A stretch of DNA of 64,000 nucleotides from Anoplopoma fimbria (GCF_027596085.1 NC_072469.1:21557781-21621780); one strand, 5' to 3'. Counted from the stretch's first letter, positions 1 to 21,508 are shown. Notes: generated by a model from the sequence alone, not told the origin. A program made the numbers and translations.

Positions 1-151
1 GTATCGCTCACTGTCATGGCTGCCTGACCGAATGGACATTTAGCCCCGTTACGGTATCAAACTATTGCAGAAATATAACATTTCATCGCTTTCTTGGGCA
101 GAAATAAGGGGTTTTAACGACACAGTTTGTTTGCTTATATAATAAGTGGTC
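1..151 (+). promoter_or_regulatory. cops5: cops5 5' UTR and proximal promoter (partial)
   Basis: Only about 150 bases lie upstream of the cops5 start codon, so the promoter is cut by the window edge. No TATA box is seen. In human, CSPP1 lies on this side in divergent orientation, so a shared promoter just beyond base 1 is possible, but nothing here shows it. Confidence 0.4.
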
Positions 152-5260
<5,109 letters not shown>

Positions 5261-7740
5261 ACCTGAACTACGAGCTGATTTGGATTTTACCCGGAAGTGT
5301 TTTCTTGTGCATGTCTAGCACTTATTGGTAAATTGTTTAACTTCTAAGGGTAAGATCTTGGGGTTGCTTTTTTTTTTTAATTCAATTTCCTATTTTGTCT
5401 CTAGAAGTAGTTAAGGATTATACATTCAAAAAATAAAAACATAAAAAGTTAAATTGCTGTTTGTTGTTATTTCATTCAAAAAAAATACATGGTTTTTATT
5501 TTACTCTATTATGCAACATGTAGCACATTTCAACATAAACACTTTCAATGGTGTATAAGGTGGAGATTAGTCTTCACATATTCAGTCCTTTGTAAATATA
5601 GTACAGCATTCTTAAGTTGTGGGGCTTTGCGTGCAGCATTGTCTCCCTTCATGCTTTGCCTGTTACTAAAAATCATTTTGCATGTGCATGGGGCCTGTAT
5701 TCCTCTTCAGCCCAACATTTGCACACACACCATGGTTACATTTACCTCACAGCCTAACCTAGCACCAGTCAGTCATTCAAGTGTAGCCTGTCACAGCATT
5801 ACATAATGGAACAACAAACTCAAGCTTCTGCATAGGCTCAAAGGGAATCGGCTGCAATGTGTGGGATGTCTCTGCGGAGTCACTCCCAGCACAGTTTTGG
5901 CTCTCGCTGGTACACACTCCGGCATAGTGGCCGGCTCGTCAGGTTGTGGCGTGGCAGTGATGCAGCGCAGAAACAGAAGCTGTACACACTGGAGTCTATT
6001 CACCCAACGTGTCTGCTCTCCGTCGAAGCAGACACTCACTGAGTCTGCCTTTTTTTAACAGGCAGCCGCTTTGGCCTGGGTTTGTGTTACGTCTTTTTTT
6101 TTACGGTATTGTAATGGCTAAATGTATATTTTTGATGTCATGTATCGCAGAGGAGACAATCCCAGTGGGGCAGTGGAGGTGTCTGTTTTTTGTCATGCAC
6201 ATGAGCTTTGGCACTTTTTATAATGATTTTCTTTTACTATTATTCATGGCATGTCCTAAATTGGAGTTGGTGTTCAGTTTAGCGGTGTAGAAGAGGAAAC
6301 TTATTAGATTATATTTAATTTAATTTAGAAATTTAAATTGTTGAATAGTTTTCTTGCACACAGTCTACTGAATAGCTTGTGTTTTTGCCAGATATTTAAA
6401 TGTATTACACGGATGACTGTCACAGTGCTGAGAAAGTATTTAGAGTATGCGCTTCTAAAATAGTTTCAACTTATATTTGGTCTTCCATGGTGATTTAAGT
6501 ATCAGTGAAACATATTGAACTCGTTGGACATGTAAATATTGTGATTATCACCAGATGGACATTTGTATGCATGGCTAAAGGTGGAATAGGAAAATATGTA
6601 TGTAAATTCTAATCAAGTCAAATTGTGGGCAGCCAAAAATCCAATACTCGTGTAGTTTACTTTACTCTTTTAACATTTAGCAGTTTTCTAATTCCAAAGT
6701 ATGTTCCCCATTTACATAAGAAAAATATTTAACAGATGGCAGAGGAATGCCTTCTCCCTTGCTGTCCACAAAAATAAAGGAGTGAACAACAACTGGCAAT
6801 GACTGATATGAGAGCAGCAGATTGACAAGGCTCATGATTAATAGCTATAGGTAACTACAGTATTGAGGCCCTATAGATCTAATGACCCCACTAAGATCTG
6901 GAGATGTTGTGTTTAGTTTGGCTCTCAGAGGAATTAAACCCCACAAGCATGAAGAAGCTGATCCCCGCTCAGAAAAGCTGGAGGTGCTACACTTCCTCTC
7001 CGCCATGTGCTCCTGCATAAGTGGAGTCAAGTCACTCCCTCACAGGAAACCCAGGTCTTGACATGATATAGATTAACACTGCAGGGGTCACTGAGAGAAG
7101 TGGGCTGTGGTCCTCATTTGGTATGTGGTCTTAGCTTGGATAAATGTCATATTAGCTGCAAAGTCAGAAAACATAAACAGCACACATTTGAGGAAACATT
7201 TAGTTCAGTGGATGTGATTTGCGTTAAGTGTGTGATAAGGCCATTAGTTACTACTTACTTTCTCTGTTTTTCTCTCTCATTTTTAACATTCTAATATCTT
7301 ACATTCATTTTTTTTTTTTAAACCAACACTGTATTCTACAATAATAAAGCAGGATTTAATTAGTCTCTCACTTTTGTATAATAATTATTATCAAAAAAAA
7401 ATAAAAAATATATAATCTACTGTTTAGCAACAACTAGTATTCCCGTAAAACTATGATAACAGTTATGGATGTTTGGTTGTAACACATGATTAACCATATC
7501 AAATACCACTGACAAATATGTTCATTGCTGTCAAATTCTGCAGCCCATCAGATCCCAGTAGACCACATTGACACATGACACTAAAAAACCTGTGCAATTA
7601 TAGTTATAATAGTTTTCTGTCTGTGTATATAATATTTCAGTTATTGTGGATTCTTTACTGTTTTTATTGCTTATTTATAATACTTTTTTTTTTTTAATAC
7701 TTTTTTTACTTTTATCTTGTTTTTCTTTTACTATGTCTCT
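5261..7740. other. Intergenic DNA after cops5
   Basis: The first 200 bases are cops5 3' UTR. The remainder is AT-rich sequence with short ORFs that show no splice context, codon bias or recognisable domain. I see no gene here. A somewhat GC-richer patch at about 5830-6080 has no coding signature I can defend. Confidence 0.5.
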
Positions 7741-7804
7741 TGTTTGCATTATAACCTCTGCTGCTGTAATCCTGTAAACTTCCCCGCTGCGGGACTAATA
7801 AAGG
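7741..7804 (+). mobile_element. LINE 3'-end fragment (L2-like tail)
   Basis: The sequence CCGCTGCGGGACTAATAAAG is the kind of short hairpin plus AATAAAGG ending found at the 3' end of fish L2-clade LINEs and their dependants. It runs directly into the ATCTT/ATGTT pentanucleotide satellite. A similar ending occurs at about 40745-40812. The clade is inferred from the 3' tail style only; no reverse transcriptase remains. Confidence 0.6.
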
Positions 7805-8545
7805 ATTATCTTATGTTATGTTATCTTATGTTATCTTATGTTATGTTATGTTATGTTATGTTATGTTATGTTATCTTATGTTATGTTATGTTATCTTATG
7901 TTATGTTATCTTATGTTATTATCTTATGTTATGTTATGTTATCTTATCTTATGTTATCTTATGTTATGTTATCTTATGTTATGTTATCTTATGTTATGTT
8001 ATGTTATGTTATGTTATGTTATCTTATGTTATGTTATGTTATCTTATGTTATGTTATCTTATGTTATGTTATCTTATGTTATCTTATGTTATGTTATGTT
8101 ATGTTATCTTATGTTATGTTATGTTATGTTATGTTATCTTATGTTATGTTATGTTATCTTATGTTATGTTATCTTATCTTATGTTATGTTATCTTATGTT
8201 ATGTTATCTTATGTTATGTTATCTTATGTTATGTTATCTTATGTTATGTTATCTTATGTTATCTTATCTTATCTTATCTTATATTATCTTATCTTATATT
8301 GTCTTATCTTATCTTATGTTATCTTATCTTATGTTATGTTATCTTATGTTATCTTATGTTTATGTCTTATCTTATCTTATCTTTATGTTATCTTATATTA
8401 TCTTATATATGTTATCTTATGTTATGTTATCTTATCTTATCTTATCTTATCTTATCTTATGTTATGTTATGTTATGTTATGTTATCTTATCTTATATTGT
8501 CTTATCTTATCTTATCTTATTGTCTTGATGTCTTATCTTATTGTG
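7805..8545 (+). repeat. Pentanucleotide satellite (TTATG/TTATC)n, about 740 bp
   Basis: About 145 tandem pentamers alternate between TTATG and TTATC, with rarer TTATA and TTGTC variants. TTATC dominates towards the right end. Three long open frames run through it only because the repeat contains no stop codon in those frames; they are not genes. The array begins immediately at the LINE 3' end, so it probably grew from the LINE's own tail repeat. Confidence 0.97.
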
Positions 8546-8559
8546 TTGGTTTCCATGGC

Positions 8560-8662
8560 AACGCGATGCCGTCACAAACAGGAGTTATTGTTACGCTGAC
8601 GCTACAACTTTAAACACAGTTGGGCCAGCTCGCATTCCCACGTTTTCTGAAGACATCAAGAG
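8560..8662 (+). other. ppp1r42: Possible non-coding first exon of ppp1r42
   Basis: A stretch ending CATCAAGAG followed by GTAGG looks like an untranslated exon with a 5' splice site. A matching acceptor, CCCAAACAG, lies at about 9953, within 90 bases of the ppp1r42 start codon. The start of transcription cannot be seen. Confidence 0.35.
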
Positions 8663-8802
8663 GTAGGAAAAGTTTTGCTAATATTTCACAATGTCACTGT
8701 ATTAAGGGGGGTGTTATGCTGAGCTTGGTGAGAGATGTTGCTGTGGTTTGTGGTAGCTTTCTAAGCTAGCTAGCGCTACATCCGGGTCCTTGTTCAACAC
8801 CC

Positions 8803-9640
8803 CACCTGCTGTCACATGTCTGCCTTCCACTTCCGCTGTTTTAGCCACACACACACTGAATGTGGTATGTTTAACAGGTGAGGAGATGTTTAATAATGCC
8901 TATTTGCTAAGTAAAATCAAAGTGCATATTGTCATATCTCATTACATTACATTATATTACATTACATTACATTACAGTCATTTAGCAGATGCTTTTATCC
9001 AAAGCGACTTACAGGAAGTGTATTCAACATAGGTATTCAAGAGAACTACTAGTCACCAGAAGTCATAAGTGCATCTCCTTTCTTAAACAAGCATCTTAAA
9101 GCATAAACCAGAGCAAAAGTATAGTGCAGAGGCAAATTACTACGAAAACAATAATTGCAACAGACTAATCCGAATATAGTAAGTGCTACAAACTACTACG
9201 ACTAGGATAAGTGCAGTAAACAATGTCAGGTCAAGCTAATAAACAAGGCCACTGTGTCCACTGGCTCTCTGCACTCACTTCAGTGGACCTGAGGCTTCCT
9301 ACTCCATGTGCTCCACCTATCATGAGTGTCACACTTTCTTCTTGACAATGATGAACTGCTGTCCCCGAGTCCCTGGAGAGAAGAGGCCCAGGACTGTATA
9401 AGTTCAGCTCTGGTTTCATCGATCCGAGCCTCTTGTCTCCTGTAACCTCGGCCTTATGCCTTGAGATCAAGTGTGGAAAAATACCTGCTGTCACATCTTT
9501 GCCTTCCACTTCCACTGTTTTAGCTACACACACTGAATGTGGTGTAGTTAACAGGTGAGGAGAAGCAACGTTTAATAAGTAAAATCAAAGTGCATATTGT
9601 CATATCTCAATGTCAGGTCAATCTAATAAACAAGCCCCTT
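8803..9640. repeat. Duplicated segment with one filled and one empty insertion site
   Basis: About 140 bp at 8803-8940, continued at 9223-9250, is repeated at about 9483-9635 (shared words CCTTCCACTTCC, AAAATCAAAGTGCATATTG, AATGTCAGGTCAA). The left copy is split by a CATTTAGCAGACG-family element at 8941-9222; the right copy lacks it. Confidence 0.75.
8941..9222 (+). mobile_element. CATTTAGCAGACG-family dispersed element
   Basis: This copy has a (TTACA)n start, the core CATTTAGCAGATGCTTTTAT, and internal words also found in the copies at 18535, 19420, 44094 (reverse) and 45587. Its 3' end is shorter than the 45587 copy. It is non-coding and presumably non-autonomous. Confidence 0.85.
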
Positions 9641-10038
9641 GAGTACTGAGTGAAAGGAGGTCTGCTTAGTCTGCTAGGGGAATTATAATTACAGTATGAA
9701 TTGAGTGGTCACCCAACCTTTGGCCTCTTAGCAAGTTTCCTTGAGGATAGTGATGGTTTTTTTCCCCCATCAATTATCCCTGATTGTGAATTGACAATTA
9801 GGTTTTAGGCCATTTAACGTTCCGTACGGGGGTTAACTCGTCATTTGGGATCACATATGCTGAAGTAATGTGGCATTAATAAATTGTTATTCTGAGGAAC
9901 ATTTGTTTGCCTACTAAGGTCTTTTTATGTCATTTTTTTTTTCTCCCAAACAGACAGTTCTAGCCAATGCTGTGGGCTGAATGCTTGGCTGAAGCTGAAA
10001 AGGATCCTCTCTAAAGCGGCGTCTTTGTACGAGCCACC

Positions 10039-14476
<4,438 letters not shown>

Positions 14477-16657
14477 TACAAACCTACCAGTCCACTGAAA
14501 TCTCCACCTCCTCCACACATGCAGGACGCACCCTGCTACTGCCTAGTTTAAGCGCTTTAGTCATCATCGCTGCGGATATTTCATGCTTGCATATTTAGCA
14601 GGACAGAGAAGAGTCACTGTCACTGCAGGCCTTTCAGAGACACTGCCGTATCCTTGACCTCATGGATTCAGGGGGTTTAAATAATTTCCTTTTCTTTTTT
14701 TTTTAGAGCAAATATTTTTATTGTATCTGACTGTTAAAACTAAATTTCTATAAATGAATGAATAGGCTGGAAATAATCTGCTGGTGTTATAAATGAATTA
14801 AGGAATTAAAGAGTAAAACAATGAATGATGGTTTATGCACATTCCTTTTCCTCACTCTCACAGCTGGCTTATTTCTAATGACCTTTTTGTGGTTTGAGGA
14901 TATAAATATTCTATCCACCTTCAGTGCTAAATCTTCTATAGTGTGCAATTTGTCTTCTGCATGCATTTCGGCAAATAAGTGAACAAGGAGATGCAGAGTG
15001 GCGCAATCTAAACGATCACTGCCCTTCCATTGTCTTTACACTTATCCACAGCCAACAACATCTGCTTCTGTTCAAACAATTGTAATAAATGACTCTTTTA
15101 TCGCAAATACAGTAACAATGCGGATGTATTAATTATCTTCGTTGTTACTAAATGTTTCAAAGAGGAACCACGTGGGTTATTAGGGACACAAGCTTACTTA
15201 ACCTCCTTTTACTTGGCCCTATAATGAGTGGCCCGCAGCCATTCTGTTACTCCATCCTTACGAAAACAACGTTTATTAAGAACAGTCCGAGGATATGCAT
15301 TTTATGAATAATTCCTTTCATTAATTTGCCGACATCTCCGTTTGGAGCCTTGCGAATCAGAGTGATTAATTTGTGAGTCTCACAAGAATGTCCTCAATGC
15401 CTGCCTGTTGATTGCATTGCTGGACTTTTATTTATTAGCTGTTCCATTGAGCTTGCAATTCTAGCCACCCTGGCAATTAGTCAAATGTTTTGCATATCAC
15501 CTTACACTTTGTCAGCCCTGTCTTCATGGTGTTTTTGCAAATATCGTTTTGAAAGAGGAACCTTTATTTCTGTGCATGACGAGCACATTTCTTTCGAGGT
15601 AATTTTGTGACTTTTTTGATAGGCCTGTAAGGAAAATACAGTGTCAGGTTCGCAGCCAATTAGAGTGGGATGTGGCTGCACATATTGGGGGTTCAGGGAG
15701 AGAGAGTCCTGCCTCTGGCGTTGGAAACGAGCCTCTGCTGCCCTCAGACAGAAATAAGTTAGGAAAAGAGAAAGAGCCGTCTCCACTGTGAGGGAGTGTT
15801 GTGAGGTGATTAATCACGCTTTGTGTACCCGATAAATGAAAGGCTCCTGAGACTTTAACACACAGGTGAAGTGTTGGATGCGTTCAAGGACCGCTGCAGA
15901 CGCCCCACTTTATCAGGATAAGCTGGACTATTCTACACTGAAGAAGAGATTGTTCTTCTCTTATCGAAGCCTTCATGTCGTTTTTTAAAACATCGCCTTT
16001 GAAAGATACAAGAGGTAAAACACCATCTCAGAAACTTTGTACACCGGCAAGTTGCTTCATCTGCCCTGCATGTCACTGAATGCTCATGAATGAAAGAGTC
16101 TTCAGTGCAGCTGTGTGTCTTGTCATTTGGCTTTTTGAAGATGTGTTTGTAAATGGATGAGCTTAAAGAATGTTATGTCTGAACATGCAACTTGACAATA
16201 GACATTTTCAATAATTGACTGTACAAGACAACTTAAGTTATGGTTTAATAAATAAGTAAATGCAAAGGCAATAACTTAACTTAGAAGTGAGTAGTAGAAC
16301 AGAGGCATACTGTATACAATAATAATAATGTAATGTAATGTAATAATAATACATAGGTTGTCTTGTCAATAAAATGTATAACAGCCAGATATATGTTGTT
16401 GTTGTTTTTTTAAATTGTTGTATGTTAATGTTACTTTTTATATGTTTTATTGTCATAGTGTTATAGAGTTTTATGTTATTTTTGTTATATGTATGACGTC
16501 TACTGCGTAGATGAATGATGCTTGCCAAGTCGTAAGAATTTTGCTGTGCTGAAGCAATTTGGTACATGCAATAATAAACACACTTTGACTTTGACTTTGA
16601 CTTTAAACAACTAAAGGTGACTTGATTTGTCTTAATCCATCTAATATATTTCTCCAG
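14477..16657. promoter_or_regulatory. Intergenic region upstream of tcf24 with probable regulatory DNA
   Basis: The first few hundred bases are ppp1r42 3' UTR. From about 15080 to 15860 the sequence is repeat-free, balanced in base composition and dotted with ATTA/TAAT and CACGTG words. I suspect a conserved enhancer of the downstream developmental gene tcf24. A possible non-coding first exon of tcf24 ends at about 16013 (ACAAGAG before GTAAAA). No protein-coding gene is visible. Confidence 0.3.
16480..16610 (+). mobile_element. LINE/SINE 3' tail with (TTTGAC)n
   Basis: The sequence ATGCAATAATAAACACACTT followed by repeated TTTGAC units matches the form of a fish retroposon 3' terminus ending in its characteristic short tandem repeat. 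It lies just upstream of the tcf24 coding exon, inside the inferred 5' UTR intron. Confidence 0.5.
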
Positions 16658-16674
16658 GTCTATAAGTGAACCTG

Positions 16675-17475
16675 ATGGCTGGCAGACAGACCCTCCGGGC
16701 GGACAGAGGCAGTTGCTCCGGGGCTGTGGTGGCGGATGACAGCCCTGCATCCAGTCCGGGCTCCAGTCCCAGTCCGGACGGGACTCCTCGGGAGCTCCAG
16801 CGGTCCAGGGTGCTGCAGGCCGGGCTCGGCGGCAGAGGACGCCCGGCAGCGGCCAACGCGGCCCGGGAGAGGAGCCGGGTGCAGACGCTGAGGACCGCCT
16901 TCCTGGAGCTACAGAGGACTTTGCCGTCCGTGCCGCCGGACACCAAGCTGTCCAAACTGGACGTGTTGATTCTGGCCACCACCTATATCGCCCATTTGAC
17001 TCGGACACTACAAGAAGAAGGCGATGAGGGAGAGAGCACAAAACAAACAGAAGCGTTGCACTCATTGAAAGGTGATGGATACCTGCACCCAGTCAAGGTC
17101 AGTAATAATCATCATAATAATAGAAACAAGTATAATAAAGGTGGGCTGTGTTATAGGTGAATCTGTTATTGTTGTCAATTGTGATTCAGTATTTTATTTA
17201 ATTGTTTTGTTTCAAATTCTCACTGCTCTACAATGCAAAAAAAAAGATTACTGAGTTGATGTAACACTTTTTCAAATGATTGCAACTCCATCCTCTCTGC
17301 ATTCTCAGCCTGTCTTATTTTAGGGGTTGATGTAGGCCTGCTAACAGATTAAATGTCTTTACAGAAGTGGCCCATGCGGTCCAGACTGTACGTGGGAGCC
17401 AGCGGACAGTTCCTCAACACCACACATCCTGCAAAATCAGAGAATCAAGGCCCATCATCGTCCACTTCCCATTAA
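16675..17475 (+). CDS. tcf24: Transcription factor 24, class II-like bHLH protein
   Basis: This is a small nuclear basic helix-loop-helix factor that would bind E-boxes as a heterodimer. Two coding exons, 16675-17097 and 17365-17475, give 177 residues against about 167 in human. The N-terminus is Ser/Pro/Gly-rich and poorly conserved. The bHLH spans about residues 58-113: basic part [13 protein letters not shown] with the Glu that contacts CANNTG, helix 1 [14 protein letters not shown], and helix 2 [18 protein letters not shown]. The conserved tail GDGYLHPVK is joined across the intron to [17 protein letters not shown], a junction typical of this family. ATG 16675 was chosen because it lies 17 bases after a good acceptor (TCTCCAG at 16652-16658) and no earlier in-frame ATG exists in the exon. 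An AATAAA near 17879 may end the transcript. Confidence 0.95.
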
Positions 17476-18890
17476 AAGGCCTAAATCATGTGTATGCAAC
17501 CATTTAATATTGGCATGCATTATGACTGTAGATCTGATTTTACTTTCACTAAAGCACTACCCGTAGGAAGACCTTGTAAATTAATTTATTACGTGAATTG
17601 TATTGTATACATTCTGAGAAAGCATATATTATGTTTCTCTGTTGTTGTTTTGACTCATATGTCGGGCCTGCAGTGTGCAGTCCCTCACATGTCCCAGGTA
17701 TGATGTTTGTAGGAATGCCCGTCATGCTTGAGGTGTGCACTTTCAGTTGAAACATTTGCACTAAATGCATGAATAACCTAACATCTGTCATGTGAAGTGG
17801 TCTGTCAGGGTCGACAATGGAGGCTCACCGTCTCATGTTCCTTCTTATTTCTACATGCATGGTTGTAAATGTGTTCGTGAATAAATGACTTAAGTGAAAG
17901 ACGAAACTAAAGAGTGCTGCCGATAATGAAAAATGTTTTTTTTTTGTCATTAGGCTTATTTAAGGGAAATTAAAATAAAAAAATCGTATTATGCTGTATT
18001 ATTCCGGTATTTTCTGGTAATTTAAGATCGTTAAACTTCTGATCAGTCGCTCTACTTATAATAATAATAATCAATCAAATAATTTAAGGTTCTAGCATTT
18101 GGTCACAAAACAAATGACTGCACCTGACTGAAGAACATGCAGCAGGCCTAACGATGATAAATACATGCATACGGTAGTTTCAGCTTTGTTTATAGTGTCA
18201 CCATGTTTAAGAAAGCAAACAATAATTACCTATATTATATTATATTATATCAAATGCGTTAATCTTAAAGAAATTAACCTCTTCACAGTTAAAGTGAACA
18301 ATTTATCATTTCAGGCGGAGTGATATTAAATTCTCCTTTTGAAACTCAAAACTTTATTTGACTCATTTATTTAATTATATTTTAGGAATATGAATTATAT
18401 TCCTAAAATATTGATAAATGCATGGGGAAAATCACAACATCTTAAAGAGAAGCAAAAGGCCGTATATGGTATTCACAGCAGGTTTGATGGAAATGAGGGA
18501 GGTGGATTTACAAATTATTATTATCATTATTATGTACATTACATTACATTACAGTCATTTAGCAGACGCTTTTATCCAAAGTGACTTACAATAAGTGTAT
18601 TCAACATAGGTATTCAAGAGAACTACTAGTCACCAGAAGTCATCAGTGCATCTCCTTTCTTAAACAAGCATCTTAAAGCATAAACCAGAGCAGAAGTATA
18701 GTGCAGAAACAAGAGAGACCACTACTGTTTTATCTGCAGAGCTGAAGGAAATAAAGAATCTGAATTTTCACACCATAATGCAAATTCTGATTCTTTATTG
18801 TCTCTATGTAATGCAGTGGAGATAATGTACATTTTCCATTTTCTAGCTTATCATATGAACGACCACTAAATAGGAAGTGGCTGGTGCTGG
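17476..18890. other. tcf24 3' UTR and intergenic DNA
   Basis: AT-rich sequence with no gene-like frame. It contains one CATTTAGCAGACG-family element (18535-18712). The last 100 bases before 18993 turn GC-rich and form the promoter of the next transcript. Confidence 0.5.
18535..18712 (+). mobile_element. CATTTAGCAGACG-family dispersed element
   Basis: The copy starts with (ACATT)n, then the core CATTTAGCAGACGCTTTTAT and the shared block with TAGTCACCAGAAGTCAT. It is truncated at the right relative to the 45587 copy. Confidence 0.85.
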
Positions 18891-18899
18891 CACGTCATC

Positions 18900-18996
18900 A
18901 CTGCACGTCATCACTGCGCAGCTGCGCACTGGGCCGCAGGACCACTGCGCAGCTGCGGTGCGCATATAAGAGAAGTCGGAACCGGAAGTCCCGCCT
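18900..18996 (+). promoter_or_regulatory. snhg6: 5'-TOP type promoter of the snoRNA host gene
   Basis: A short GC-rich promoter contains a TATA-like CATATAAG at 18963, ETS-type ACCGGAAGT at about 18980 and a pyrimidine run, CTCTTCCCTTC, at about 18993 where transcription should start. A 5' terminal oligopyrimidine start is the hallmark of ribosomal-protein and snoRNA-host genes, which supports the ncRNA call. Confidence 0.65.
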
Positions 18997-19419
18997 CTTC
19001 CCTTCAGGACACAACCCCGAGCAGAGAGCAGCGCTGCACAGCCTCACGTCTGCAGAATAAACACGTTTAATGCAGTTTCATCTGCGTTGCAAAGGTAGGC
19101 AGCAGAGAGGTTAGTGTTTGAGTCTCCACAGTTCTGTTTCTGCAGGTCGTTGATGGTTAATGTGAGACGACCACTGCTTGAGAGCTAACAGCTAGCTCAT
19201 GACGGCCACGTGGGAGAGAAAGGGTGCAGCTCAACAAACCAAACACTGAGTTAATTAATATTACTTTGATAATAAACATTATAATATATTTAGTCTTAAA
19301 GCATAGCAGCATGTGGATTTGGATGTCTGTGTGCCGTGCTGCAGGTATCTTCACACCTGTGTAAATATCATTAGTATACATAAGTTAAAACGTGTCTAAG
19401 AGCATATGCATGGACGTTG

Positions 19420-19613
19420 TTACATTACATTACATTACAGTCATTTAGTGACTTACAATAAGTGTGTTCAACATAGGTATTCAAGAGAACTACTAGTCAC
19501 CAGAAGTCATAAGTGCATCTCCTTTCTTAAACAAGCATCTTAAGGCATAAACCAGAGCAAAAGTATAGTGCAGAGGCAGATTACTACGAAAACAATAATT
19601 GCAACAGACTAAT
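19420..19613 (+). mobile_element. CATTTAGCAGACG-family element with internal deletion, in host intron 1
   Basis: The (TTACA)n head joins CATTTAGTGACTTACAATAAG, which lacks the usual 21 bases containing GCAGACGCTTTTATCC. The rest matches the other copies. Confidence 0.8.
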
Positions 19614-20374
19614 ACGTTGTGTGGCAATTAAACTTAAAAAAACGTTACTAATGTATAGACCAGCATATCTAACGATGCTGGTAAACCAGTTTGGACGTCT
19701 CGCCACAGACACTTCTCTCTGAAGTGATGCAATTAATCATTATTTTAGACAGTACTAAAGGGGGGAAGACATCAGTGTCAGCTTTCACACAGCTCTGATC
19801 ATATCTGGTTTTGTCCAGGGGTCAGCAGATGAGCTGCTGGTCAGGGAATTGCCCTCTTCCCATAATTTCACTGGGGGAAAAAGTCCTCTGAGGACGTGAA
19901 GTCATGGCAGAGGTCGTGACCTGCTGTTGAACCCGTCCTTTAAACATGCCACGTTGGCCATGCTCCCAAGCTGTGTTACACAGGTACCCTTTGACCTTCG
20001 GGTGATCAGTCATCCGTCCTCGCCATATTGGCTATTTCTTCAGTACATCTTATTCATGCAAGCTGAAAATCAATGGTGTGCTCCCTAGAGTAATTATTTG
20101 TGAGGTTTGGTAAAGTTATTGTGATGGACTTGACAAGTCCTTTGGGAAAATGTTTCTATTTAAAGTAATGGACATTAACTATAACTAAGCCTGAGACTGT
20201 GTATGCACTTTCTGACATATTGGGCCTTTGTTTATCACAGATATGCAGATGAAGATGGCAAGTTTGATCCATCACACCTGATAAGGTAAGATTAGTTATT
20301 TCATATTTAGTGTTAAAACAAGACTGATTTACTGTAGTTGTTGTGCTGTACCTTGTAGTATAGGGCAGTCCTGC

Positions 20375-20458
20375 TGCTGGAATAGTGATGACTTTACACT
20401 TTGCCGTTTACCCATCAGACAATAAAGTGGTGAAACTGTGACTACCTGAAAACCAGCA
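20375..20458 (+). ncRNA. snord87: SNORD87-type C/D box snoRNA, copy 1
   Basis: The terminal stem TGCTGG/CCAGCA closes an 84-nt RNA with C box GTGATGA and D box CTGA just inside it. The internal guide GCCGTTTACCC precedes a degenerate D' (CAGA) and is complementary to 28S rRNA GGGTAAACGGC. By the five-nucleotide rule it would direct 2'-O-methylation of a G in GGG, in agreement with the known SNORD87 target. It lies in host intron 2. Confidence 0.9.
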
Positions 20459-20649
20459 TATTAAGATCACTGGGGACTGTTTGTGTACATGAGCATCGCT
20501 TTTATGAGGACTGTAACTGATAAGTAGAATCTGTACTTCTGTTGCAGATGTGAAGCCACTACAGATGGCCAAATATTGGTTTTCACCGTGCGGTCCTTGA
20601 GGTAAGCCCTTAATATTCTTTGCTGTTCCTTATGGTATAGGGCACTTGC

Positions 20650-20733
20650 TGCTGGAATAGTGATGACTTCACACTTTGCCGTTTACCCATCAGACAATAA
20701 GATGGTGAGACTGTGACTACCTGAAAACCAGCA
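20650..20733 (+). ncRNA. snord87: SNORD87-type C/D box snoRNA, copy 2
   Basis: Same stem, C box GTGATGA, guide GCCGTTTACCC and D box CTGA as copy 1. It lies in host intron 3. A few substitutions are seen outside the boxes and guide. Confidence 0.9.
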
Positions 20734-20935
20734 TAATAAGATCACTGGGGACTGTTTGTGTACATGAATGTCAATTTGATGACGACTGTAACTGACAAGT
20801 AGAATCTGTACTTCTTTTGCAGATGTGAAGCCACCACCGCTACAGATGGCCAAATATCGGTTTTCACCGTGCGGTCCTTGAGGTAAGCCCTTAATATTCT
20901 TTGTTGTGGTGTTCCTTATGGTATAGGGCACTTGC

Positions 20936-21019
20936 TGCTGGAATAGTGATGACTTCACACTTTGCCGTTTACCCATCAGACAATAAGATGGTGAGACTGT
21001 GACTACCTGAAAACCAGCA
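20936..21019 (+). ncRNA. snord87: SNORD87-type C/D box snoRNA, copy 3
   Basis: Host intron 4. Boxes, stem and guide are intact, and the 84-nt body appears identical to copy 2. Confidence 0.9.
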
Positions 21020-21215
21020 TAATAAGATCACTGGGGACTGTTTGTGTACATGAGCATCGCTTTTATGAGGACTGTAACTGATAAGTAGAATCTGTACTTC
21101 TGTTGCAGATGTGAAGCCACTACAGATGGCCAAATATTGGTTTTCACCGTGCGGTCCTTGAGGTAAGCCCTTAATATTCTTTGTTGTGGTGTTCCTTATG
21201 GTATAGGGCACCTGC

Positions 21216-21300
21216 TGCTGGAATAGTGATGACTTCACACTTTGCCGTTTACCCATCAGACAATAAGATGGTGAGACTGTGACTAACTGAAAAACCAGCA
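21216..21300 (+). ncRNA. snord87: SNORD87-type C/D box snoRNA, copy 4
   Basis: Host intron 5, 85 nt. An extra A lies between the D box and the closing stem. C box, guide and D box are intact. Confidence 0.88.
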
Positions 21301-21508
21301 TAATAAGATCACTTGGGACTGTTTTTGTGTACATGAATCGTCAATTTGATGACTGTAACTGACAAGTAGAATCTGTACTTCTGTTGCAGATGTGAAGCCA
21401 CCACTGCCTTCTACAGATGGCCAAATATTGGTTTTCACCGTGCGGTCCTTGAGGTAAGCCCTTAATAATCTTTGTTGTGGTGTTCCTTATCGTATAGGGC
21501 AGTCCTGC

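Noticed and set aside
7717..8613. Three overlapping long ORFs (236-298 codons) of a Leu/Tyr/Cys/Met/Ile repeat
   Set aside because: They are produced by the stop-free pentanucleotide satellite; all three frames are open together, with no start context or splice structure.
16238..17065. 275-codon ORF on the minus strand
   Set aside because: It is the antisense shadow of the GC-rich tcf24 exon joined to repeat sequence.
20683..21334. Minus-strand ORFs of 97 and 121 codons over the snoRNA array
   Set aside because: They are antisense to the snoRNA modules and look alike only because the modules are duplicated.
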